Source of the DNA: Pipra filicauda
Lineage: Eukaryota > Chordata > Aves > Passeriformes > Pipridae
Direction of reading: 5' to 3'
Assembly: GCF_003945595.2 (NCBI RefSeq)
Contig: NW_024104554.1
Coordinates: 4,447,242-4,511,241, forward strand
DNA length: 64,000 bases
Program-made: the position numbers and the translations under genes
The notes under the pieces: generated by a model
Database searches by the model: none
What the model was told of the DNA's origin: nothing
The model's input: the letters and a program-made list of their open reading frames with translations, nothing else
Shown: positions 1-9,489 of the stretch, in pieces
How the letters are laid out: every line of letters begins with the position of its first letter
How positions within the stretch are numbered: position 1 is the first letter of the stretch

Positions 1-2642
1 TCATCAATTTCTTAATTCATGTATTTTCTGTAATTAACTCAAGTATCCAGCATAGCTATATAATTATATATTAAACAAAACCTACATTAATTTGATCATG
101 AATTTGCTGTACCAGAAGAATATTTAAGTGTTTTCAGCAAAGCTGAAGCAATTAAAACTTATTTCACACTGCACTGTTCCCCACTTCAAAGAAATTAAGG
201 TAAAAATAATAAACAAGAAGCTTACACCATTTTTCAGATGGTGTAATGAAACCACAGTGGCTTAGTTTCAGTAACTCGTTAAACAGCTAGGGAAAAAAAA
301 AACCCTAAAAAATTTTAAGATGGCAAATTTTCCAATGAAAGACAAACAAAATTTTCTAAAGTCCAGGTATAAATTCAAAGTGAACAGATAAGGTTATAAC
401 CCTCTCTCCAGAACTCAGTTTTTATGACTGTGAATAAGGAGTTTATTTCTAAGCTCTGCTTCATTATCTGTAAAATGGTACATAAAAATTCTTTACTAGT
501 ATCATTCACACAGATTAATTAACAAGTATTAATAGTGGCAGAGGTGCTAAGAAAATGGTGCTTTTTGTTGTTACAGCTGTTCTCAGCCTACCACTGTAGG
601 GGCATTGTAAAAGGAAAACCAGGGTATACCCCCTTCTTGAATTTTGAAAGTACACAGAAATGAGTTAACATCCAAACTAGATTTCTGCATTCCCTAAATT
701 TTTTAAATCCTTAAGGAAAAAAGTAATCAGTTATTTATAGCTCAAAATAGGACATATTTTTTCTGAAGCTGGTAAGACCTAGACTGTCACCAGGTCAGAA
801 GTTTGTAAGAAGCTGATGATGCAGATGAACAAAAGCAGAAGCAGCTTAACATCACAAATACCATTTTGAGTTTACTGTAGAAGTATAGCAAAATCGGAGG
901 TGTTTGTTCAGCAATGAATAAGGTCAAGCAAACATACTATTATATGAATATCTTGTGTAATGTCCTTACGGTTAAACCCCATTCCTTTTATTATATAAAT
1001 ATATTGCTCACTATTCCCGCACCTGTCTTGTACAAAACAGGCTCAGGAGGCATATTCTCTCTGAGACAGGTGCACAGCATGTGGCTCACAACTGGGTTAA
1101 AAGAAAAGCATGCATATGTATGTTGCTGAGCACAGGGAGAAAGGAAAATGGATGAAAGTTGATCTGATATAAGAGAGGCATGAAATGAAAGAACATACAA
1201 CACATGGAAAGGGGACGGATGCATGAGTACACTAAATAGAAAAGGAAGTTCTGTGCATCAACAGCAAAGAAAGTTCTGTGCATTAAAATGGAGAGTATGC
1301 TAAAATTATTACTCCCTTACATATATAAGAAAGAGGATTTTCTTTGAAATTAATTACAATTGTCAATAGGTTATAGGATGCTATTTCTCTTAAACAAAAG
1401 AGGAATATTTCAAATAAGGACTCTTTTGTGAATGAACTGAGAAACAGATAAAAGAGCTGAACTCAGAGGGAACCCAAACAGAAGATGCACTAACAAGTTA
1501 GGAAAAAAAACCCTCTCATGTTCCTTATCACTTCATCTTTAGCAAAGTCCATCTGTACAAGAGCTCTCATTTTTCTGCTAAAGAAAGGTTATACAATGAT
1601 TAGAAGCAATCATATCAGCAGAAATCCCACAATGAATCAAGATGACAAGTCAGCATTTTCTCAGCTCACTTGAAGGAGTAGGAATGAATTTTCAAAAGCA
1701 CTGGAGAGATTAGCATACCTCTACATTGTATTCAACTGCTTTTTGTTTTCTAGATATGTCCTGTCCAAAGTCTGTGCATCATACACGAGCCTACAAAAAG
1801 AATGAAAAAAAAGCAACCAAATAAATTATTTGCTAAAGCTAAAAGGCAATTTACAGAGTCAACTGAGTTTATCTGTTTTTCAAATGTACATATTTTGGAA
1901 ATAAAGAGTTATATAGCCTCATATTAAAGAAGTATTCTTTACCTGCAGTTCTTCACAACTCCATGGCAATCTCTCATAAGTTTCAAGACAAATACAATTC
2001 AAATCAACAATGTACAGTTAGAAAAACGCAACTACAATAAGCTTTGAAGCAAACTCTCTACCAGCATTTCCTTTAAAGATATTCTTAGAAGACAAAGTGT
2101 CATGCATAGTCTCCTTTAGTAACTTCCAAGTGCAATTGAATGTTAACATTATAAAATGCATAAGGAGGTTGACAGTAGTTGGGATGTTCACCTATTTTCA
2201 GTTTTATGCTATTTTCTGTTTTGGTATAAAACTTCAGAATTCTACCTGTGGCTAGACTAATAAATGCACAAACTATTCAAGCAAACGTTTGCTAGTTGTT
2301 TCAATTCTGGAGAATTAAGAGTATTTTTTTTTAATAAAAATAATTTCTGCTGTTTTCTTGAAAATCCACTTTACACAAATAATTTTTGCAAAACAGTACA
2401 TACAGGAAAAAAATACACAGGTCTTTCAATGAAGCTGACTGTCATTCTGGGGGTGGGGTGGCAGCAAGGCTGTTCTATCTAAACATTTCAATTTTTTTCA
2501 TGGGTTAAAGAGAGCCTGTATTTCTTTTTTACCTTCAGTGTATGCTACATATCTTGTAGCATGTGATCACGCAGGCAGGAACACACCAGTCAGGCTCACG
2601 GATATTAGATACACACAGTTATTAGTTTCAGCAGTGTCCTAT
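1..2642. other. AT-rich non-repetitive stretch, mostly no recognisable gene
   Basis: No transposon tail and no long reading frame was recognised. Two minus-strand exon-like segments lie here. One runs about 1792-1722, with a T-rich acceptor tract, the peptide LVYDAQTLDRTYLENKKQ and a stop, followed by a GTATGC donor-like site. The other ends near 1947 at CTGCAG followed by GTAAAG. They could be downstream or alternative exons of the candidate gene described at 2.6-9.5 kb, or chance. Nothing else is visible. Confidence 0.35.
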
Positions 2643-2713
2643 TTACAGAATAACAGATATGCATTGTCCATTGGCTTCTGCACAGCCATGCTCTGAGCCA
2701 ATCCCACTGCACA
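2643..2713 (-). CDS. Candidate terminal coding exon of an unidentified minus-strand gene
   Basis: On the minus strand a textbook acceptor precedes position 2713: a TGACTAAC branch-point-like motif, then ATGTTTTCAG. The frame that continues from the exon at 3282-3178 (which ends with one spare base) reads VCSGIGSEHGCAEANGQC and stops at about 2643. A second frame is also open, includes AVGLAQSMAVQKPMDNAYLL and stops about 4 bases later. A GTAAAA donor-like site follows at about 2533, so this could instead be an internal or non-coding exon. I do not recognise the protein. The splice signals and phase match are seen; gene status is inferred. Confidence 0.3.
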
Positions 2714-3177
2714 CTGAAAACATGTTAGTCAACAAATAACTGCTCAGCAGATGCGAGTCACCTCATATTATAGTACAGAGTCAAACCAGCTATGAAAATA
2801 TCCCACTTTATCCCATTGCTACATTCTGTCATGGTTTGTTTGCAACTAATGGCCTTGTACATAAAAAAAGCGTAGACAAGAGCAAAGCGATTGGACCTTT
2901 GTTAGGAAAAGTTAGAAAAGTTTATTATATTTGGGGAATTGGTAGAAATCAGTTTTGAGTTTTTACAGTCTCTACTAAGTAAACTCATTACCTTCAAGTT
3001 AAAAAAAAGTAATCTTAGAGCCAAGTGAAATACCACTTATCCAATACAGAAAATCCATGAGGAAAATAGACATCAACAGCCTAGAAATCCACTTGTTTAT
3101 AAAGCACGGTCTACATGGCATATCCAACACTGAGAAAACGCAGATGAGGAAAGAGGTTTCTGTTGGGAAGACTGTAC

Positions 3178-3282
3178 CTTCAACCACATAATCCTCCTGT
3201 AAAACAGTATTTGGAGGATGCATTGTAATGTCTGGCATATGAAACGTATTTGTTACTCCATGCACCTGAACTCTGACATAGT
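3178..3282 (-). CDS. Candidate internal coding exon, unidentified gene
   Basis: The minus strand shows a T-rich acceptor (TTTTATTTTAG) directly before 3282 and a donor reading GAAG/GTACAG after 3178. The 105-bp interval is open in the frame needing one base from the previous exon and reads YVRVQVHGVTNTFHMPDITM, then a segment containing HPPNTVLQEDYVVE. The composition, with alternating hydrophobic residues and few rare ones, looks coding, and both boundaries fit splice consensus. I do not recognise the family. It ends with one spare base, compatible with the exon at 2713. Chance is possible because the surrounding DNA is AT-rich. Confidence 0.35.
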
Positions 3283-3484
3283 CTAAAATAAAATTATCAG
3301 TAGGAATTTAATCCCTATTTTTACAGAAGGTGAAGTGTTATTGGGAGGGAAGTCAGCCACAAGGAAGATAAGCAGGATGTAAAGCAGGATGGGATGTAAC
3401 TTTTCTATTTCTAAGAGACCTATTACCAAACTATTTAATTGGTCAAGTAGTATGTAGAATAAAATAGACAGCCATAGAGTGATC

Positions 3485-3764
3485 AGTGACAGAAGTCAAG
3501 GGAATGGTATGGAGCTGTGCCAGGGAAGGTTTAGGTTAGATACTAGGAAAAGGTTCTTCACCCAGAGGGTGGTTGGGCAGGGGAACAGGCTCCCCAAGGC
3601 AATGGTCACAGCACCAAGCCTGACAGCGTCTGAGAAGCATTTGGACAACAGTTTCAGGCACATGATGTGACTCTTGGGGATGGTCTTGTGCAGGACCAGG
3701 GGTTGAACTTTGATGATCCTAGTGGATCCCCCTTCCAACTCAGGATATTCTGTGATTCTATGAA
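3485..3764 (+). mobile_element. CR1 LINE, 5'-truncated 3' end
   Basis: This is the tail of a CR1 non-LTR retrotransposon. The plus strand contains the usual end of the reverse transcriptase reading and the 3' UTR: a segment reading RFRLDTRKRFFTQRVV, then a GTTGAACTTTGATGATCCT-like UTR and the diagnostic terminal octamer repeats (ATTCTGTGATTCTATGA) at about 3748-3764. Only about 280 bp remain, which is typical of CR1 5' truncation. It is non-functional. Confidence 0.9.
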
Positions 3765-5876
3765 AGAATCCAAACTGAAAATATGTATATTGTTAGCATT
3801 GTTGTTACCGAGAAGCTACTTTGACATCAATGTTCAATTTTCCTGGTTTTTACTAAGCAGCTATTCATAAGCAGTCAAACTCCTCATTGGCTAGATAAGT
3901 AATAGCTTGTACACAGTCAGTTCTGAAAAACAACAGAATTTGTGCTAGCTAGCCCTCTATGGGAAAAAGAAAAAAAAACAAAACAACAAAACAACAGAAG
4001 AAATAATAATCCATACAAAAATCAGCACGACATAAGATAGGGAAAAAAACCCAATGTTTATGTACTTTTCTCCTTTCAAACCTCTTTCTTTTTTTTCTTT
4101 TCCTCTGCCCTCCTCACACACATCCTGATGGCTCTTCCCTCTTTTGTCTAGTGCTTCAGAGCACACAGTGTTTGCTTCTCAATAGTGCTATGCTCATTTT
4201 CTACTCCATTTTCTAGCTGCTGGCATTTTTCTCTTTTCCTTTTCCCTTTCCTATTAATGTCCAGGTGTTTCTTAAAGCTCACCAAGTTCTACTACACATA
4301 ATATCTTTAACTACCAACACTTTAGTACTATCCTGAAGGCTGTATTAGTATTTCATTCACAAGAATCAGCTGACTGTTATGAATTGTCTACATAGAGTGC
4401 CCTTACCCATTCAAAATAATATCCTAATTTCTTTTCTAAGAAAAACAGAAAACAAATATAAAAGTGCATCTTTTTTCATTTACATAGTTTATAATAAAAA
4501 TGACAGTAACAAAGTAGGGCGATTTCATAGGGGGCTGGGAGGAAAAGAAAGGTAAGTGGGAAATGCAGTATAAAACAAGAAGTCTTTTTTTTTCCCTGCA
4601 GTTTGCTGCAGAACTTTTTTTTTCCTCCTTCTTTTCCTTATTTTTTTCTAGACACGGTCCAGAAATCTAATAGTATATTCAAAGAGAAATTTTTTTATTC
4701 ATGTTTTTCTGTTATTCCCATTTTTCCTTCTTTAAAATGACTAAATGAGGACAAGTGTGGAAGTGAAGGACAAGTGGGAAGTCTCTTTCAAAGAGAAGAA
4801 ACTTCATTTCTGGCAAATATAGACAGTATAGGGTACAATCTGAATGAAGAAACAAAAAAACCCCAAACATTAGAAAAGAGGAGGCACTGTCTTTGGAGTA
4901 TTGGGAAAATGGGCACAAAACATGAAGATATTTCTCGTCCCAGATCCATTTACTACTGTATAAAAATCTGAAATATCCTATCTTGAAATAATTACACCAC
5001 AATCCAATTTATAACTTAGTCAGAGTAAATAATGTTCATGAACAAATGCAGGCAGTTCTACAGTTAGAACTGTAAATAACACATTAAGTATCAAAGACTG
5101 AAACACACCCTGTCACACAGGCCTGATGATACTTCCTCACTTCCCATCTCAATCTCTCACATTTTAACTCCACTGTTTCTCTTGTTGCGTCTCCCTCTCA
5201 CAATGACCTCCAGCATTTCAAGTCCTACATCCTTCCATAATATATGAGTTACTGGCTTCCACAAATAAAGGCAAAAATTACATTTTGACATAATTTAAGT
5301 AGGTGCTATATAAACTAGTTCCAGAAGTAAAACTGAGAATAGAGTAAAAAATAATTTTTCTAACTGTTAGAAGACTTTAATGTGGGCTATCAAGAAGGAT
5401 ATGCAATATAATATTTATCTATGCACATCTTGGACAAAGGAAAAGACAAGTGTAGGGCTGTGAAAAAAATATTTGCTTTCATTTGCCTGCTAGCAGTGTC
5501 CCGAATACGTGTGTTCCTTTCAAAGCCAGCAACTGAGCAGTTCAGAAAAAAGCAGCTGTTTATTTTTCCTGGAAGATGGAACCATCTGCAGTGAATGCAT
5601 CTGCAGTCCCCAACAAAACCTGTGAATTCTATGTACAAATATGCTTCTGACATAGCTGGGGCAAGGACCAGTATGCCCACAATAAAGAAGAATATGAGAG
5701 CAGGGGAAAGATGCACAAAAGCAATCACGCTTCAGAGATGATGAAAAGAAAGATATTTTTCCAGGGATCAGACAGGATCATCTATAATTTGCTGCAACTC
5801 AGGGAGCCTCTGAAAGTCACCAAGATAAGACCAAGACTAAAAGACTGACCTGTGAAGACACAGTTGGTGAGAGGAA
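3765..5876. other. Non-repetitive AT-rich DNA, no supported gene
   Basis: The stretch contains polypurine and polypyrimidine runs at about 3960-4130 and 4560-4660. The minus strand at 5390-5728 has a 112-codon open frame with an acceptor-like GCCCCAG inside it. No good donor and no recognisable domain were found, so it is not called as a gene. Confidence 0.4.
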
Positions 5877-6008
5877 GATGTGCTGTGTTCTGTTTCACCC
5901 AGCTGATGCATTTCTCTCTGCATTACTTACCTTGTTATGGTGATCAATAACAAGGTAAGTAATGCAGAGAGAAATGCATCAGCTGGGTGAAACAGAACAC
6001 AGCACATC
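5877..6008. repeat. 62-bp perfect inverted repeat with 8-bp spacer at an RTE 5' junction
   Basis: The left arm is 5877-5938 and the right arm 5947-6008. They are exact reverse complements, separated by GGTGATCA. The outermost right-arm bases (ACATC) overlap the first recognisable RTE bases. The left arm ends exactly at the end of the left copy of the RTE target-site duplication. The right arm therefore looks like an inverted copy of the host DNA upstream of the cut, added at the 5' end of the RTE during insertion. It could form a strong cruciform or hairpin. Confidence 0.92.
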
Positions 6009-6309
6009 AGCCTCGGCCATATTGATCACCACAACTGGTCTACTCTGGCCTCAAATCGGGAGGCCTGGAGACACACCATCTATAACACAGCTGTCTCCTT
6101 TGAGAACACACGCAGGATCACTCTCGAGGAGAAAAGGCAACGCAGAAAGAACTGTGTATTGCAGAATGCACCATCTAAGGAGTCTTTCTGCTGTGCCTTT
6201 TGCAATCGGATTTGTCTGTCACATATTGGCCTCATAAGCCACCAGCGTGCCTGTAGCAAATGTGGATAGAGCCTTCCCAAATCTTCGTTCGCGAAGCCCA
6301 GCCATGATG
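6003..6309 (+). mobile_element. RTE-clade LINE, short 3' insertion with 14-bp target duplication
   Basis: This is the last ~300 bp of an RTE-type non-LTR retrotransposon, homologous to the 3' end of the long element at 60984-64000. In frame it reads DHHNWSTLASNREAWRHTIY, later ITLEEKRQRRK, and ends in a cysteine/histidine segment (CCAFCNRICL...SHQRAC) with a stop at 6267-6269. A ~40-bp 3' UTR ends in AGCCATGATG. The 14-bp direct repeat ACTTACCTTGTTAT is present at 5925-5938 and 6310-6323 and is interpreted as the target-site duplication. Confidence 0.9.
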
Positions 6310-6323
6310 ACTTACCTTGTTAT
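6310..6323. repeat. Right copy of the RTE target-site duplication
   Basis: ACTTACCTTGTTAT here matches 5925-5938 exactly. It directly follows the RTE 3' end and is followed by an A-run. A third, inverted copy lies inside the right arm of the palindrome. Confidence 0.9.
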
Positions 6324-7205
6324 AAAAAAAGGTTTTCATCAGAAATAGGTTTTGAAGATTTTTTTGTGTATACCCACTTTAAGGATGGGGACGGGCAGAA
6401 CAATATCAGAGTAATTACCAACTCAAGAATCCCATCAGAATTAGAAAACGTTGTGTGTTCAGCATTTACATTGCTCATGAGGTTAGTAGTCCTAAACTAT
6501 TAGTAATGGCACGATATTTCACAATAAGATGTTAAAACTTTGCAGTTTATTCTACTACCTTGTATTTTAAAAAAGTGGAAAGAATAATGTTATTAGAAAC
6601 CTTAAAAAACATATTTTTTGGTTTTGCCTTCACAGCCAAGATTCCCAATTTAGCATGCTCCCAAAGCAACAGTCAGATGAAAATCTGACATGAGGCTGTC
6701 ACAAGGTTAGGTATCTTGTGAATCAATATGGCTAGAAATTCGACATTTGGATTGTTAGCTTCCACATGCAAAACACTATGTAAAAACATGCCATGCTTAA
6801 GAACTAAATAATCTTGGTATTTTAGAACTATAAAATATGGATCTAACCACACAGCAGGAGTGCATATCTTACACCGTTTTCTAATGATACTTCCGTGTAT
6901 GTCAGTGTTGTGTAACAGACAGGCTTTGTGCTTCAGTCTGTTCTATTCTTCTCTGTGCTTCCTAATACTAATAAGTAAAAGATTCAGAGTCAATCTCCAA
7001 AATAGTTTCACCAAAAAGCATGCACTGCTGTTTGGATGGCTGCAGCTATTTCATCATCACTGAGGACAGAAAAATACATGTTACTTTCGAAAACGACATA
7101 AAGTAAACCAGATTGACTGTTTTGGCTGTATGTTTATAGCATTTTTTTAAAGCCAGGTTTCGCTTAAAAAAACCAAACAAACCCCAGAACCCACAAAACA
7201 CCAAA
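6324..7205. other. Non-repetitive AT-rich DNA
   Basis: No transposon signature, RNA gene or supported reading frame was recognised. A low-complexity A/C-rich patch lies just before the next CR1, at about 7165-7205. Confidence 0.4.
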
Positions 7206-7833
7206 GGATTGGGGACAGTCCTGGAGAACACCAAGTTGAACATGAGCCAGCAGTGTGCTGTTGGGGCAAAGAAGGCAAGTGGTATTCCAGGCAGCGAGGC
7301 AGAAGTCTGTAATCCTTCCTCTCAGCACTGGTGAGGCCACTCCTGGAGCACTGGGTACAGTTCTGGACTCCTCAGTGCAAGGAGGACATGGACATACTGG
7401 AGAGGGTCCAGCGAAGGGCCACAATGGCGAAGGGACGAAAATATCTCTCCTTGGAGGAAAGGCTGAGAAAGCTGGGAGTGTTCAGCCTTGAGAAGAGAAG
7501 GTTCAGGGGGATCTCGTTATGTATGTAAATACCCCAATTGCAAAGAGGACAGAGCCAGACTCCAGTGGTGCCCAGTGACAGGATCAGAAGCAACAGGTAC
7601 AAATTGAAATGCAGGAGCCTCTGTCTGAACATCAAGAAACACTCTGTTACTGTGGGGGTGATCCAGCAGTAGCCCAGAGAGGTCGTGGAATTTCCCTCCT
7701 TGGAAGATAATCAAAAGCTATGTGGGCATGGTCCTGGGCAACTGAAACTAGACGACCCTGTTTGAGCAGGGGGGTTGGACCAGATGACCTCAAAAGGTCC
7801 CTTCCAATCTCAACTGTTCCGTGATTCAGTGAC
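7206..7833 (+). mobile_element. CR1 LINE fragment (end of RT and 3' UTR)
   Basis: Plus-strand CR1. It begins in the reverse transcriptase C-terminal region (a segment like LNMSQQCA is recognisable as AACATGAGCCAGCAGTGTG), continues through the conserved stretch equivalent to [17 protein letters not shown], and ends with a degenerate octamer tail (TTCCGTGATTCAGTGAC). It is about 630 bp long, 5'-truncated, with frameshifts and stops. The tail is more diverged than that of the copy at 3.5 kb. Confidence 0.9.
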
Positions 7834-8658
7834 ACATGGAGGATTCTTTCTCTACATAGTGCTAATCACCTGTAGGATTGTGCTTAACACTTCTAATTGC
7901 AGTCTGGAACTTATTGCTTGGAAACATTCTTTCTGGGGACAAATGTTTTAAAAGAATAGCTACAACACTAAGCAGAGATATGTTTGTCATTTTAGGCCAT
8001 GTCTATTACAAAGTAATTTCTCTACAGGGGAAATTTTCTTTCTAGTCACTTGAATTTTCGCAGAGGATGTCTCTACTGTGCTCCTTTCCCCTGGCAGGGG
8101 TTTGTTCAAATGTTGTAAAATGTAAGATTGCAGAGTTCAGATATTAAGAGACCTTTGCTGACTACTGAATGTCACTGGAAGTCCATGTGTACATAAATCC
8201 TGAATTAAAAGATACATTGCCTTTATTTTATATATGCATACAGAAGAGGAGCAGGTCAGGGACTTAAAACATATTTCAAAGAAAGAGAGGCACATAAAAG
8301 AAAGGTAAGTGACACATAGAGAAGGTGAATATGACGTATCAAATTAATTATTAATCTGCAACGAAAAGAAATGCACTTCCGTGTTGGTTCAGTCTCGAAC
8401 TATAAATTATGTCTTCATTTGTGGAACAGAAATATGCAGAAAAGATCAAATCACGAGATCCTATTTTTAAACCAATAAGATACTGAAATAAGGGTACTGC
8501 ATGCAGGAGAGTGAAATCTCCACTGGTATCGCACACTGAATAAGAGTCTAGCAGCTCCTTTCCTTCCAGTTGATCTCTGATGCTATACAACAAATTTAGC
8601 CATGTGATAGAGGTTTTGATTTGAAAAGGAAGTAAGCATGAAAGCTTGCAAGCCTTAC
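7834..8658. other. Non-repetitive DNA, presumed intronic or intergenic
   Basis: No transposon tail was seen. A 118-codon minus-strand open frame (8351-8707) overlaps the candidate exon at 8713-8659, but in a different frame from the phase-consistent reading. It is not called. Confidence 0.35.
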
Positions 8659-8713
8659 CCATAGTATCAGTGATTGTAGCACTTTTATAGAGACCAAACA
8701 CAGACATTCTTCA
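8659..8713 (-). CDS. Candidate 55-bp coding exon, unidentified gene
   Basis: On the minus strand an acceptor (ACTCCTTTCCAG) precedes 8713 and a strong donor (ATGG/GTAAGG) follows 8659. With two bases carried over from the exon at 9489-9249, the reading is EECLCLVSIKVLQSLILW with no stop, ending in phase 0. The two exons match in phase, and the other two frames are closed. The protein is not recognised. Splice signals and phase are direct observations; that it is a gene is inference. Confidence 0.38.
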
Positions 8714-9248
8714 CTGGAAAGGAGTAAGTGCAAAACATTACCCATTTCCCTTCTTCTAATACCACACTTAAAAACTTTTGGGTTTTTTTAAATGTCAGGT
8801 ATCACTACATAGGAGAGTCTTAGTGCCAAACCTATGCCTGAGGTACCTCAGAAAGATTTTTCTCTCACTCAGTAAAAATATTTTGGAAGCCCTCTGGATT
8901 GAACCTCTATCAGAACACACTTATGTTTAATCGAGGCATACAAGAGAGTAGTGATCTTGGAATAAGATTATGCAATAAATATCTATTAAGCCCTTCAAAT
9001 ATGCTGTGTCTTAACCAATACATATTTTGTTACAGCTACATGTTTCACAAATATAGCCATATTTGGCACAAGTAAATTCATGCCTACTCAAAAGTGTCAT
9101 GTGTTTACAAATATATTTTGCAAATGCAGGCAAAATTCACACTTTCTAGAAGAATGCAAATTCCAGATTTGTGTGTCTTAACAGGAGTTTAAAATACTGC
9201 AACTTTTTAGTGGGATTCAGCTTTCTTCTGATTTGCTGTGAAAAATAC
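8714..9248. other. Presumed intron between two candidate exons
   Basis: AT-rich, with no repeat recognised. On the minus strand it starts with GTATTT and ends with CCTTTCCAG, as an intron would. Confidence 0.3.
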
Positions 9249-9489
9249 CTACTGCAGTCATGCAACAACATGATGTACCATAGCAGCAGATTAGATGGCA
9301 GGAAAGGGGCAACAATAAAGCCACAAGATACATCCTTTAAGGTGGAGCCTTCCTCATATTCTAAACGATGTCTTTTGGACTCACTGAGGCAGCCAGCTTC
9401 AGCTGCATATGATGTTATGTCTTTGAGAGGGCAAAATTGTGGTAAAAATACAGCACTTGGCAGTCTCCCTTTAGACTTATTAATATAGA
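9249..9489 (-). CDS. Candidate 241-bp coding exon, unidentified gene
   Basis: The minus strand has an acceptor (ACCTCTGATTTTAG) before 9489 and a donor (GTAG/GTATTT) after 9249. The interval is open in a frame that needs one base from upstream and leaves two downstream. It includes LPSAVFLPQFCPLKDITSYA, then a charged stretch (SESKRHRLEYEEGSTLKD) and a hydrophobic end (APFLPSNLLLWYIMLLHDCS). The minus-strand frame is open for 141 codons (9146-9571), long for DNA this AT-rich. A plus-strand frame is also open here, so chance cannot be excluded. No known domain is recognised. Confidence 0.38.

Noticed and set aside
5390..5728. 112-codon minus-strand frame with an internal acceptor-like site
   Set aside because: No convincing donor and phase does not connect with the other exon candidates.
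5877..6008. Palindrome as a transcription terminator, DNA-transposon terminal inverted repeat or microRNA hairpin
   Set aside because: The arm boundary coincides with the RTE target duplication and the left arm is host flank, so an insertion-linked inverted copy explains it better. No transposase or paired distant repeat is present.
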